Assembly (NCBI RefSeq): GCF_039531695.1
Contig: NZ_BAAAQN010000009.1
Span: 62,001 to 126,000 of the forward strand
Source: Catenulispora yoronensis
GTDB taxonomy: Bacteria; Actinomycetota; Actinomycetes; Streptomycetales; Catenulisporaceae
Reading direction: 5' to 3'
DNA: 64,000 nucleotides
Part shown: piece after piece, positions 22,670 to 30,813 of the stretch
Position numbering within the stretch: position 1 is the stretch's first letter
Layout of the letters: each line of letters opens with the position of its first letter
Position numbers and translations under genes: made by a program
The notes under the pieces: model-generated
Databases searched by the model: none
Told to the model about the DNA's origin: nothing
The model's input: the letters and a program-made list of their open reading frames with translations, nothing else

Positions 22670-24064
22670 CTACCGGCTCGGCCAGTTGAAAGTCCAGTTG
22701 TAGTAAACGTGGCCGGTTAGGGGGATGCGGTATTCGCCGTAGGGGCCGAATTCTAGTAGGTGGGATGGGGCGTTGTCGGGGTCGAAGGCTAGGGCGGCCA
22801 TGGGGATGCCTGTTACGAGGTGGATGGGGGTTGCTGTTTTTGTGCCGTTGGGCCATTCCAGGCCTACTGCGGTGGTGCCTGCTTCGGCGGCGCCGTAGGT
22901 GGTGGTGAGGGGGGATTGGGTGTGGCTGGTGGAGTAGGTGAAGTTGATGCCGGGGGTGGCGAAGGGTTGGCTGCTGGTGCAGCCGCCTTGGGTTGTTGTT
23001 GTGTCGATGGTTGTGTCGGTGCAGAAGACTTCGTTGGAGCTGTTGGCGGCTGAGCCGCTGGGGATGATCTCGTAGGCGAGTTGCCATTGGTGGCCGGAGA
23101 CTGTGCCTGCGCCGAGGATGCCTGAGGAGATGGGGTTTACTTGTGGGGTTTGGGACAGGTTGGGGGTGCCTGTTGGGGTGGTGATGGGTGGGGGTGCGGC
23201 TTGGACTAGTGAGTCCTTTGGTTCCTTGGCGTTGGTCCAGGTGGCTGATTTGTCGTGGGTGATTCTGATGCTTTGGACGCCGGCGGGGCCTATCTGTTCC
23301 ACGGCTTCTGGGGGGTTCGCGGGGTCCCAGGCGAAGGATGCGAATCGGGTTCCGGTCACTGTCACGATCGGGACGTGGACCACGGTGCCGTTCTTCCATC
23401 TCAGGTCGACCGCGGTGACGCTGGGGGAGGGGGTGCCGGAGGCCACGACCATTGGATTCGGGATGCCGCTGGCCTGGAACTGTTGGTCGAAGGCCTCGTA
23501 GCCGTGTTCGCTGAGGACGGTTCCCTCGCCGCCGCCGATGCTGGCGGTCTTTCCGTCGAGGCTGAGGTCCACCTGGTTCACCTGCGGTTGGCTGTTCATC
23601 GCTGAGCCGCTGGGGATGATGCGGTAGGAGATCTGCCACTGGTGGCCGGAGACGGTGCCCGCGCCGATGACGCCGGAGTCCAGGACCTTGCCCGGATCCG
23701 CGGGGAAGATCGGCGTGGTCGGCAGTTTCGCCGGGAAGGAGGGGTAGCTTGTGGGCGGGGCAGAGGTGTTCGAGGTGCCCGGGGTGGTGGTGGCCGGTGA
23801 TGGGTGGGCGGGTGACGAGGTCGCCTCCTGCGGTGTCGCCGACTCCTTGTTCAGGCCGTCCCGTCCGTCCAGCCCGTTCATGTTCATGGTGACCGCGACG
23901 CCGACGACGGCGATGGTGGTCCCGAGCGCCGCACTCGCCTGGAGCCTGCGCCTGCGGCGCTCCCCGCGTCGCTTCATAGCCGAGGCCGGCCCCGCGTAGT
24001 GAGTCCAGTCGGTGCTGTCGACCGCGGCACGGATGCTGCCTCTTTCCCTCTGCTCATCAGGCAT
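22670..24064 (-). CDS. Membrane-anchored protein with duplicated domain, partner of a SigE-type sigma factor
   Basis: 464 residues from the ATG at 24064, overlapping the sigma factor stop by 8 bp. A cytoplasmic head of about 42 residues (DSTDWTHYAGPASAMKRRGERRRRR) precedes one membrane segment (about 43-60), a Ser/Thr/Pro linker, and two extracellular copies of a domain that begins SGVIGAGTVSGHQWQISYRI at about 130 and SGILGAGTVSGHQWQLAYEI at about 313. Short-head/one-TM topology and the sigma factor neighbour suggest an anti-sigma-like or signal-sensing role; no zinc anti-sigma motif is present. The downstream copy uses visibly less GC-rich third positions than the upstream copy. Confidence 0.8.
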   Translation of the reverse strand: MPDEQRERGSIRAAVDSTDWTHYAGPASAMKRRGERRRRRLQASAALGTTIAVVGVAVTMNMNGLDGRDGLNKESATPQEATSSPAHPSPATTTPGTSNTSAPPTSYPSFPAKLPTTPIFPADPGKVLDSGVIGAGTVSGHQWQISYRIIPSGSAMNSQPQVNQVDLSLDGKTASIGGGEGTVLSEHGYEAFDQQFQASGIPNPMVVASGTPSPSVTAVDLRWKNGTVVHVPIVTVTGTRFASFAWDPANPPEAVEQIGPAGVQSIRITHDKSATWTNAKEPKDSLVQAAPPPITTPTGTPNLSQTPQVNPISSGILGAGTVSGHQWQLAYEIIPSGSAANSSNEVFCTDTTIDTTTTQGGCTSSQPFATPGINFTYSTSHTQSPLTTTYGAAEAGTTAVGLEWPNGTKTATPIHLVTGIPMAALAFDPDNAPSHLLEFGPYGEYRIPLTGHVYYNWTFNWPSR

Positions 24065-24569
24065 GGGACACCTCCACAGCGTCGTCGCCGAAGTCGTTCG
24101 TGTCGGTGAGCAGGGCAGCCATCGCTCTGCGTCCTCGGGACAGGCGCGCCTTGACAGTGCCCTGTGGAACATCCAGCGCCGTGGCGACCTCGGAGACCTG
24201 CATACCGCCGAGGTAGTACATGACCAGCGCGGCGCGCAGCCCGGTCGGTAGTTCCGCCAAGGCGTCGCGGACGGCGATTGTGTCCGCGGACGGCGGCGCT
24301 ATCTCACCCGGCGCCCCGTGCCTCATGTACGCCCGCAACCCGGCCGTGTGGTGCCGCCACCGGGAGACGGCGAAACGGTACGCCGTGGTCCGCACCCACC
24401 CGACCGGATCCCCGCCGTCCCGAGTGAGCTTGTCCCACCTCGTCCACGCCCGCGCGTACGCCTCCTGAACGCAGTCCTGGGCCTCGGCGAGATCGCCGGT
24501 CACCAGGTACAACTGCCCGATCAGTCGCGGCGCGGTGGCGGCGTAGACGTCGTCGAAACTCGTCGCCAA
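24057..24569 (-). CDS. ECF sigma factor, SigE/Sig-70 subfamily
   Basis: 170 residues starting TTG. Region 2: FDDVYAATAPRLIGQLYLVTGDLAEAQDCVQEAYARAWTRWDKL; region 4: LPTGLRAALVMYYLGGMQVSEVATALDVPQGTVKARLSRGRRAM. Length and the VTGDLAEAQDCVQEAYARAW block are typical of the actinobacterial SigE-family ECF group. It overlaps the downstream membrane protein gene, forming a two-gene unit. Target promoters unknown. The start lies 96 bp from an 8-bp tandem repeat array. Confidence 0.92.
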   Translation of the reverse strand: MATSFDDVYAATAPRLIGQLYLVTGDLAEAQDCVQEAYARAWTRWDKLTRDGGDPVGWVRTTAYRFAVSRWRHHTAGLRAYMRHGAPGEIAPPSADTIAVRDALAELPTGLRAALVMYYLGGMQVSEVATALDVPQGTVKARLSRGRRAMAALLTDTNDFGDDAVEVSHA

Positions 24570-24664
24570 TCCCCGTCCCCTCCCAAGATGCCCTCAGATA
24601 CTGCACGCGTTCGGGCCCAGCGAGGTTGCATCGGATCGGCACCATTTTCGATCACCAGAGCCGG

Positions 24665-24784
24665 CGACCAAGCGACCAAGCGACCAAGCGACCACGTGCC
24701 CGAGCGCCCGAGCGCCCGAGCGCCCGAGCGCCCGAGCGCCAGAGCGCCAGAGCGCCAGAGCGATCAAGTACCCGAGCGATGTAA
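24665..24784. repeat. 8-bp tandem repeat array (15 units)
   Basis: Three runs in register: GCGACCAA x3 plus one variant, GTGCCCGA then GCGCCCGA x4, GCGCCAGA x3, and three degenerate units ending GCGATGTA. Total 120 bp, exactly 15 octamers. It lies between the divergent sigma factor and glycosyltransferase genes. Because 8 is not a multiple of 3, the reading frame through it changes with every copy gained or lost. Confidence 0.93.
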
Positions 24785-24851
24785 CCAAGTGCCCCTCGAA
24801 CGCGTGCATGGCATAAACCCGTTCCGTGCAACTGGTGTGTCAGGAGATCGA

Positions 24852-26414
24852 GTGTCACAGGAGTTTGCAGGCGAGGAGCCCTCCGGCAACAGCTTGGGCC
24901 GCGTCGTCATGCTCGTCGGAAACTTCATAGACGGCGATTCGCGAGTGCAGAAGCAGGCCCGCTCAGCGGCGGCCGCGGGCTGGCAGACGTTCCTGGTCGG
25001 GCGGTCGCCCAGCGGGCAGCGCGAGGAGTATCCGCTGGGCCAGGCGACCGTCATTCGCGCCGCCGAGGTGATGACCGCGACGCGATACCGCTCCTCCCAT
25101 CCACGGCGGGGTCTCAGCGGAGTCATCGCCTACCGGTCGCGGGAAGTCAGCAAGGTGAAGCACCGACGCCAACGCATGCGCCAGGAGAACAGCGCGATCG
25201 AGCGGATGCGTCTGGGCCGGCAACTGGAATCCGGTTCGATCAACCCGGTCGTCGCGGCCGCGCTGCGCTCCGACTTCGCAGTCCGCGCAGTCGCGACTCG
25301 CGGCCTCGGCTACTGGGTGGCGGCCCGCAAGCAGGCATTCGATCGCAACGTCGCGCGCAGCAAAGCCGACCCGAACAGCGGACTGCGCCTGCTGTTGGCC
25401 CGCATCGGCGGCGACTCCCCGGCCTGGGACGCGCAGCCGCGCCTCGTCGACTTCGAGGATTCCTTCGGCCCCCTCATCGACGAGTTGGAACCGGACATCA
25501 TCCACGCCAACGACGCGGACACTCTCGGCGTCGCCGCCCGCGCCTTGATCCGGGCCCGAGCGAAGGGCCGCGACGTCAAGCTGATCTACGACGCCCACGA
25601 GTTCTTTCCCGGCGAGATTCGTCATGGCGACGCGAGCTGGCATGTCGTCATGGCCGGCGAGGAGCGCCGCTATCTCCCGCTGGTCGACGGCGTCTGTGCG
25701 GCAGCGGACCGCATCGCCGCAGCGATGGCCGACTGCTACCACCTGTCGACGGTGCCGACCGTCGTCAACAACATGCCCGAACGCTCGACGCTCGTCGGGA
25801 CCGTCGATGCGACTTCGGGGGTCCGCGGCGACCTGAAACTGGACCCTGACGTGCCCCTGATCGTCCACGCGGGCATGGTCGCGCCAGTCCGCGGCTTGGA
25901 CACCATCGTGCGAGCACTGGCCGACCCGGCACTGAGTCACGCGCACTTCGCAATGCTGGTCGGCTCACGCCAGGGATACGTGGCCGACCTGGTACGGCTG
26001 GCGGAATCGCTGGGCTGCGGGGAGCGTCTGCACCTGCTCGACTATGTGCCGGTCCAGGAACTGACGGCATATCTGGCTACTGCGACAGTCGGCGTGGAGC
26101 CGTTCCTGCACACTCCGCATCAGGAACTCACCGTGACGACGAAATTCTGGTCGTACCTGAACGCCCGGCTCCCGATCGTGGTGAGCGACGTGAAGGCCAT
26201 GTCGGCCATCGTTGCGGAGATGGGGAACGGCGAAGTCTTCGCGGCAGGCGACGCCCAGAGCGCAGCAGAAGCACTGCGGAAGGTCTTCGACGACCGGAAG
26301 CGCTACACCCACGCCTATGAGGCCACCGGATCGGACGCGACACAGTTCACGTGGGAAACGCAGGTGGAGCGGATGTTGGCCCTGTACCAGGCAGTGAACC
26401 ACGTGAAGCCGTGA
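24852..26414 (+). CDS. GT4-type glycosyltransferase
   Basis: 520 residues from the GTG at 24852, which has GGAG 5 bp upstream; the open frame extends back through the octamer repeat, but that part is low-complexity. The N-terminal fold starts GRVVMLVGNFIDGDSRVQKQARSAAAAGW, the acceptor part includes DIIHANDADTLGVAARALI and DAHEFFPGEIRHG, and the C-terminal GT-B domain includes VPLIVHAGMVAPVRGLDTIVRAL and a donor-site region TVTTKFWSYLNARLPIVVSD. A long charged helical insert (130-240) is unusual. Likely transfers a sugar in cell-envelope or exopolysaccharide synthesis; the substrate is unknown. Confidence 0.9.
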   Translation: MSQEFAGEEPSGNSLGRVVMLVGNFIDGDSRVQKQARSAAAAGWQTFLVGRSPSGQREEYPLGQATVIRAAEVMTATRYRSSHPRRGLSGVIAYRSREVSKVKHRRQRMRQENSAIERMRLGRQLESGSINPVVAAALRSDFAVRAVATRGLGYWVAARKQAFDRNVARSKADPNSGLRLLLARIGGDSPAWDAQPRLVDFEDSFGPLIDELEPDIIHANDADTLGVAARALIRARAKGRDVKLIYDAHEFFPGEIRHGDASWHVVMAGEERRYLPLVDGVCAAADRIAAAMADCYHLSTVPTVVNNMPERSTLVGTVDATSGVRGDLKLDPDVPLIVHAGMVAPVRGLDTIVRALADPALSHAHFAMLVGSRQGYVADLVRLAESLGCGERLHLLDYVPVQELTAYLATATVGVEPFLHTPHQELTVTTKFWSYLNARLPIVVSDVKAMSAIVAEMGNGEVFAAGDAQSAAEALRKVFDDRKRYTHAYEATGSDATQFTWETQVERMLALYQAVNHVKP

Positions 26415-26454
26415 AGCAGTGAAGTCCCAGCCAGGTTCGTCGACCAGACCGGCG

Positions 26455-28245
26455 TTAGCCTTGCCCCTGGGCGAGTAGGAACGCCGTATTGACGAGTGCC
26501 ACATGAGTAAAAGCCTGCGGAGTGTTTCCCAGCTGGCGCTTGGCTTCCGGATCCCATTCCTCCGAAATCAGCCCGAGGTCGTTGGAAATCGCGGCTACCT
26601 GCTCGAACAGAGCACAAGCCTCGGCCTCGCGGCCGATGGCCACCAGCGCGTCGGCAAGCCAGAAGGAGCAGGCCAGGAACGCGCCTTCCCGGCCGGTCAG
26701 CCCGTCGACAGCGGCCTTGGCACCGTCTGCTGCCGCCGTCGAGTAGCGGTGCACGAAGCCGTTGTGGACCAGGTGATCTCGGACAGCTTCGACGGTGCCG
26801 ACCACCCGCGGGTCGTCAGGCGGCAGGAAGCCGGTGGTGGCCACGAACAAAGTCGCCGCATCGAGCGTCTTGCCGCCGTAGTACTGGGTGAAGGTACCCA
26901 GCGCAGAGTTGTAGCCCTTGGTGCAGATGTCTTTGTGGATGGTGTCTCGGATTGTGCGCCAGCGGTCCAGAGGGGCGGGGAGCCCTGTGGTCTCAGCCAT
27001 CTTGAGAGCACGGTCGAAGGCAACCCAGCACATGATTTTCGAGTGGACGAAGTGGCGGCGCCTGCCCCGAACCTCCCAGAGACCTTCGTCGGGCTCGTGC
27101 CAGTGGTCTTCGAGGAACGACATCAGGGCTTTGACCAAACCCCAGGCCGCGCGTTCCATCGGGATACCGGCTTGTAGCGCGGTGTGGAGCGTGTCGACGA
27201 CTTCGCCGTAGACGTCCAGCTGGAGTTGGGCCACGGCGGCGTTGCCGAACCGGACCGGGGTGGAGTCCTCATAGCCGGGAAGCCAATCGGCGATCTGTTC
27301 GGCGAGACGACGCTCGCCCCCGACGCCGTACATGATCTGGAGGTCGGCGGGGTCGCCGGCGACGGCGCGCAGGAGCCAGAGGCGCCAGGCGGCGGCTTCT
27401 TCGATGCAGCCGCCCCGGACGAGCGCTGAGAGCGTCATGGTGGAGTCGCGGAGCCAGCAGAAGCGGTAGTCCCAGTTGCGTACGCCGCCGATCTCTTCAG
27501 GAAGCGACGAGGTCACGGCGGCGACGATGCCGCCGGTCGGCTGGTAAGTCAGGGCTTTCAGTACGATCATCGACCGGGTTACCAGGTCCCGGTACGGGCC
27601 TTGGTAACGGATCTTGGCGGCCCATTCGTGCCAGCCGTCCAGCGTCTCCTTCAAGGACTTCTCAGCGTCCTGTCGCGGCGGCGCCGTGTAGTGCGACGGC
27701 AGCCAGCTGAGCACTGTCGGGATGCGGTCGCCGGCGTGCACGGTGAACTCGGCGACGGTGGTGAAGTCCTTGCCGTAGGAGCGGATCGAGGGGTGTTCAC
27801 GGATCCACACCGAGTCCGGGCCGGCCACCGCTACCCGGTGGTGATCCGTCCGCCGTACCCACGGCACCACGCGGCCGTAGTCAAAGCGCAGTTGGATTTC
27901 GCCGCGCATTTCGACGGATCCCGAGACGCCCTCGACAATACGGATCACGTCGGGCGTCGCGTCCCGCTGCGGCATGAAGTCGATGACCTTGACCGTGCCG
28001 GTCGGGGTCTCCCAGAGGGTCTCCAGCACCAGGTTGTCGCCGTTGTAGGAGCGACTCGTGCACTCTGTCGCGCCCACCGGCGCCAGCAACCAGCGGCCGT
28101 GCTCCTCGGTGCCGAGCAGCGCGCCGAAGCAGCTGGGCGAGTCGAACCGAGGAAAACAGAGCCAGTCGATCGACCCGTTCCGGCCGACGAGGGCGGCGGT
28201 CTGAAGGTCGCCGATGAGGGCGTAGTCCTCGATGCGTCCAGCCAC
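26455..28245 (-). CDS. GH15 family glycosidase (trehalase/glucoamylase-like)
   Basis: 596 residues, GTG start. N-terminal beta-domain begins RIEDYALIGDLQTAALVGRNGSIDWLCFPRFDSPSCF; the (alpha/alpha)6 barrel contains the signature IGGVRNWDYRFCWLRDSTMTL. Closely patterned on the mycobacterial/streptomycete GH15 trehalases, which split alpha,alpha-trehalose into glucose in the cytoplasm, phosphate-dependently in mycobacteria. No signal peptide. Substrate trehalose is inferred; other alpha-glucosides are possible. The 3' end faces the glycosyltransferase gene with only 40 bp between stops. Confidence 0.9.
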   Translation of the reverse strand: MAGRIEDYALIGDLQTAALVGRNGSIDWLCFPRFDSPSCFGALLGTEEHGRWLLAPVGATECTSRSYNGDNLVLETLWETPTGTVKVIDFMPQRDATPDVIRIVEGVSGSVEMRGEIQLRFDYGRVVPWVRRTDHHRVAVAGPDSVWIREHPSIRSYGKDFTTVAEFTVHAGDRIPTVLSWLPSHYTAPPRQDAEKSLKETLDGWHEWAAKIRYQGPYRDLVTRSMIVLKALTYQPTGGIVAAVTSSLPEEIGGVRNWDYRFCWLRDSTMTLSALVRGGCIEEAAAWRLWLLRAVAGDPADLQIMYGVGGERRLAEQIADWLPGYEDSTPVRFGNAAVAQLQLDVYGEVVDTLHTALQAGIPMERAAWGLVKALMSFLEDHWHEPDEGLWEVRGRRRHFVHSKIMCWVAFDRALKMAETTGLPAPLDRWRTIRDTIHKDICTKGYNSALGTFTQYYGGKTLDAATLFVATTGFLPPDDPRVVGTVEAVRDHLVHNGFVHRYSTAAADGAKAAVDGLTGREGAFLACSFWLADALVAIGREAEACALFEQVAAISNDLGLISEEWDPEAKRQLGNTPQAFTHVALVNTAFLLAQGQG

Positions 28246-28545
28246 GATGCTGCCCTGCCTCTCTCAGCGCGGGGCTGACAGACTATGTCCTGCGACAGTA
28301 CTCGTTGTCGGCGGTCTGGACCGGGAAGTCGTGCGCCGACGCCGACGCCCGCCCCGACGCGGCCGCCCGCCCCGACGCTGCCGACGCCCGCCCCGCCGCC
28401 GCAGACGCCGCAGACGCCGCCGATTCCGTCAGAGCCGCGGTGCTACGGCCAGGCCGAAGCCCGTGATAGACAGAGAACGCCTCCGACCAGCTGTTGCCGG
28501 GAGTCGGACCGTGACCGATTTCGCGTCTGAGGACTGATCGCGCTG
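28246..28545. other. Divergent promoter region with CG-rich low-complexity DNA
   Basis: 300 bp between the GH15 gene and the HAD hydrolase, holding both promoters. Bases 28325-28430 are imperfect repeats of GACGCCCGCCCC/GCCGCAGACGCC. Open frames in it are low-complexity shadows. Confidence 0.45.
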
Positions 28546-29250
28546 ATGAACTCCAGTCTTTTGGTCCTCTGGGACATCGACCGCACACTGATCATGACCG
28601 GCGGCGTGGGTCGCGAGGTGTTCGCGCAGGCGTTCGAGCAGGTAACAGGCCTGGCCCTGAAGGAGATGCCGGAGCCCGGCGGCCTCACCGAGCCGGTCAT
28701 CTTTCAGCGGGCCCTGGAGCTTCACGGGCTTGTCGATCAGGATGGGCTCTTTGCCCGGTTCGAGCGGTTGCAGGCGGACGGGTACCGGGAGCGCGCCGAG
28801 GACCTGCGGAGCCAAGGCCAGGTTCTGCCCGGTGTCGTTGAGGCATTGGAGGGCTACAGCGTTCGGGCGGACGTGGTGTCGAGCGTGCTCACCGGCAATC
28901 CGCGCGAGTCGGCGATCGCGAAGCTTCAGATCTTCGGGCTGGACAGCTACCTCAATCTCGACTGTGGAGCCTTCGGCAGCGACGACTCCGATCGCGCGGC
29001 ACTCGTCAGAGTGGCCTGGCAGCGGGCGAAAGCGGCTTTCGGGCACGCCTTCGGGCCGCTGAACACAGTGATCGTCGGCGACACACCGAAGGACGTTGCT
29101 GCTGGCCAAGCCAACGGCGTCTACGTGGTGGGCGTCGCCACCGGAAAGTACACCGAAGCTCAGCTTCGCGATGCCGGGGCCAACGCGGTGCTTCCGGACC
29201 TCACGGCGTTTCCGCGCCTGCGCGCGCTGATTGACCGCGGCCAAGGTTGA
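28546..29250 (+). CDS. HAD-superfamily hydrolase
   Basis: 234 residues. Motif I is DIDRTL (nucleophile and acid Asp near residues 10-12), motif II is in SVLTGNPRES, and motif IV is VIVGDTPKDVAAGQANG. The helical cap between residues 20 and 100 is of the phosphoglycolate-phosphatase type. Likely a small-molecule phosphatase; substrate unknown. Stand-alone gene, convergent with the TetR gene. Confidence 0.9.
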   Translation: MNSSLLVLWDIDRTLIMTGGVGREVFAQAFEQVTGLALKEMPEPGGLTEPVIFQRALELHGLVDQDGLFARFERLQADGYRERAEDLRSQGQVLPGVVEALEGYSVRADVVSSVLTGNPRESAIAKLQIFGLDSYLNLDCGAFGSDDSDRAALVRVAWQRAKAAFGHAFGPLNTVIVGDTPKDVAAGQANGVYVVGVATGKYTEAQLRDAGANAVLPDLTAFPRLRALIDRGQG

Positions 29251-29283
29251 TAAGGGAAGCAGCGCACTGAGCGTCCCCGCAGC

Positions 29284-29958
29284 TCAGGGCCGCCCCGCCT
29301 GCGGCCCGCCCGGCACGTGCAACCCGTCCAGGAAGTAGCCCAGGCAGCGGCGCCAGGCGTCGGACGTGGGCATCTCGCGGATGGCGTGGGAGAGCGCCGG
29401 GATGAAGGCGGTCAGGTCCGAGCGCTCGAAGTCGGGGCGCAGGGTGCCCGCGGCCTTGGCCCGGCGGACCAGTTCCTCCACCTGCACCAAGCCTTCCTTG
29501 CAGGCGGCGGCGACCGATTCGGTGAGGAGGTCGCTTCGGGCGAGCGTCTCGTTCAAGGCCCGGTCCTGGGCCAGGACGTCGAACAAGCCGGTCAGGTACG
29601 AGGCGAAGGCCGTCCACGCGTCCGGCTCGGCCATGGCGCGCGCGCCGATCTGGTCCAGGCGGGAGACGCGGGCTGGCAGGACGGCGTCGTAGAGCGCGGT
29701 GCGGGTCGGGAAGTGGTTGTAGAGCGTGCCGATGCTGGTGCCGGCTCGGCGCGCGATCTCTTCCAGCGGCGCGTCCAGGCCGTGTTCGGCGAAGACGTGG
29801 TCGGCGGCTTCGAGGAGTTTGGCGCGGTTGCGGGAGGCATCGGCGCGGCGCGGGCGGGAGGCCGCGGCCCGTGGGGTCGCAGCCGGTGGGGTCACGGCCG
29901 GTGGCGTCGCGGCGGTGGGCTCGCCGGCGGCGGGTCCGGGGGTGGTCACGGACTCCAT
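29284..29958 (-). CDS. TetR-family transcriptional regulator
   Basis: 224 residues. After a 40-residue Ala/Pro/Thr-rich head, the HTH reads NRAKLLEAADHVFAEHGLDAPLEEIARRAGTSIGTLYNHFPTRTAL, a typical TetR DNA-binding domain, followed by an all-helical ligand domain. It is divergent from an SDR gene; two 26-bp operators occupy the 101-bp gap, one starting 4 bp before this ATG, so autorepression and repression of the SDR gene are likely. The inducer is unknown. Confidence 0.93.
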   Translation of the reverse strand: MESVTTPGPAAGEPTAATPPAVTPPAATPRAAASRPRRADASRNRAKLLEAADHVFAEHGLDAPLEEIARRAGTSIGTLYNHFPTRTALYDAVLPARVSRLDQIGARAMAEPDAWTAFASYLTGLFDVLAQDRALNETLARSDLLTESVAAACKEGLVQVEELVRRAKAAGTLRPDFERSDLTAFIPALSHAIREMPTSDAWRRCLGYFLDGLHVPGGPQAGRP

Positions 29959-29962
29959 TCTA

Positions 29963-29988
29963 CTAAGTCGAGGGCGACCTCAAGTTAG
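29963..29988. promoter_or_regulatory. TetR operator 1
   Basis: CTAAGTCGAGG-N4-CCTCAAGTTAG: imperfect dyad with two mismatches, nearly identical right arm to operator 2. Lies directly upstream of the TetR start. Confidence 0.8.
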
Positions 29989-30003
29989 TATGCTAGGGTG
30001 ACG

Positions 30004-30029
30004 CTAAATTGAGGGTCACCTCAAGTTAG
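30004..30029. promoter_or_regulatory. TetR operator 2
   Basis: CTAAATTGAGG-N4-CCTCAAGTTAG: dyad with one mismatch. Centre-to-centre distance to operator 1 is 41 bp, about four helix turns, so both dimers would face the same side. It lies 31 bp before the SDR start. Confidence 0.82.
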
Positions 30030-30059
30030 CTGGATCGGTGTCCAGAATGGAGTGCTCGC

Positions 30060-30800
30060 ATGGCGGAAACACTGGCTGAACCGCTTCCCGGGTCCACGCG
30101 CGGCACCGCCGTGGTGATCGGGGCCGGACCGGGGCTCGGACTGTCGGTCGCGCGCCGCTTCGGCGACGAGGGCTATGCCGTCGCGCTCGTCTCGCGCTCG
30201 GACCGGCGGCATCCGGACTACCTCGCGTCGCTCGCGTCCGTCGGCATCGTGGCGGAGGCATACGTCGCGGACGTGACCGATCGCGGCTCGGTCGCCGCCG
30301 TCCTGGACCGGATCCGAGAGCGCTTCGGGGCCATAGACGTGCTCTACTACGGACCGGCGATCTTCGATCCCGCGAAGATGCCGACGTCGATCGAGCACGC
30401 GGACGCGGACAGCGCGCGGACCGCGATGGAGTCGGTGTACCCGGCGCTCGACGTGGTGGCGGGGGTGCTGCCGGCCATGCTGGAGCGCGGCAGCGGCGGA
30501 CTGTTGTTCGCCGGCGGCCTCAGCGCTGTCCGTCCGATGCCGATGATGGGTGCGCTGGCCCTGTCGTCGGCGGCGCTGCGCACCTACGTGACCACTCTCA
30601 ACGAGGCGTTGGTCGACAGCGGCGTGTACGCGGGCATCGTAACCATCGGCGGCCTGATCGAAGGCGGTGACATCCACGCGGCGGTTCGCGCGCATCGCGG
30701 TGACCAGGTCCCGACGTTGGATCCCGCCGGGATCGCCGAGACGGTGTGGCAGCTCTTTGCGAAACGCGACAAGGTCGAAGCTGTCGTGGTCGGGCTCTGA
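30060..30800 (+). CDS. SDR-fold protein lacking the YxxxK pair
   Basis: 246 residues. Rossmann dinucleotide motif VVIGAGPGLGLSVARRFGDEG and the SDR segments VADVTDRGSV and IDVLYYGPA are clear. At the catalytic position, where SDRs have YxxSK, the sequence reads LALSSAAL: both the Tyr and the Lys are replaced. It may bind NAD(P) as a sensor or have lost activity, or belong to an atypical SDR class. Probably controlled by the divergent TetR regulator. GGAG lies 10 bp before the ATG. Confidence 0.85.
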   Translation: MAETLAEPLPGSTRGTAVVIGAGPGLGLSVARRFGDEGYAVALVSRSDRRHPDYLASLASVGIVAEAYVADVTDRGSVAAVLDRIRERFGAIDVLYYGPAIFDPAKMPTSIEHADADSARTAMESVYPALDVVAGVLPAMLERGSGGLLFAGGLSAVRPMPMMGALALSSAALRTYVTTLNEALVDSGVYAGIVTIGGLIEGGDIHAAVRAHRGDQVPTLDPAGIAETVWQLFAKRDKVEAVVVGL

Positions 30801-30813
30801 TCCATTACTGCGT

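Noticed and set aside
18681..24600. Direct repeat of the tRNA-Arg 3' end as an attachment site
   Set aside because: Looked for a second copy of the T-arm/acceptor sequence downstream and saw none, so no att site is reported.
24665..24784. Octamer array considered as CRISPR
   Set aside because: Units are contiguous with no spacers and far too short.
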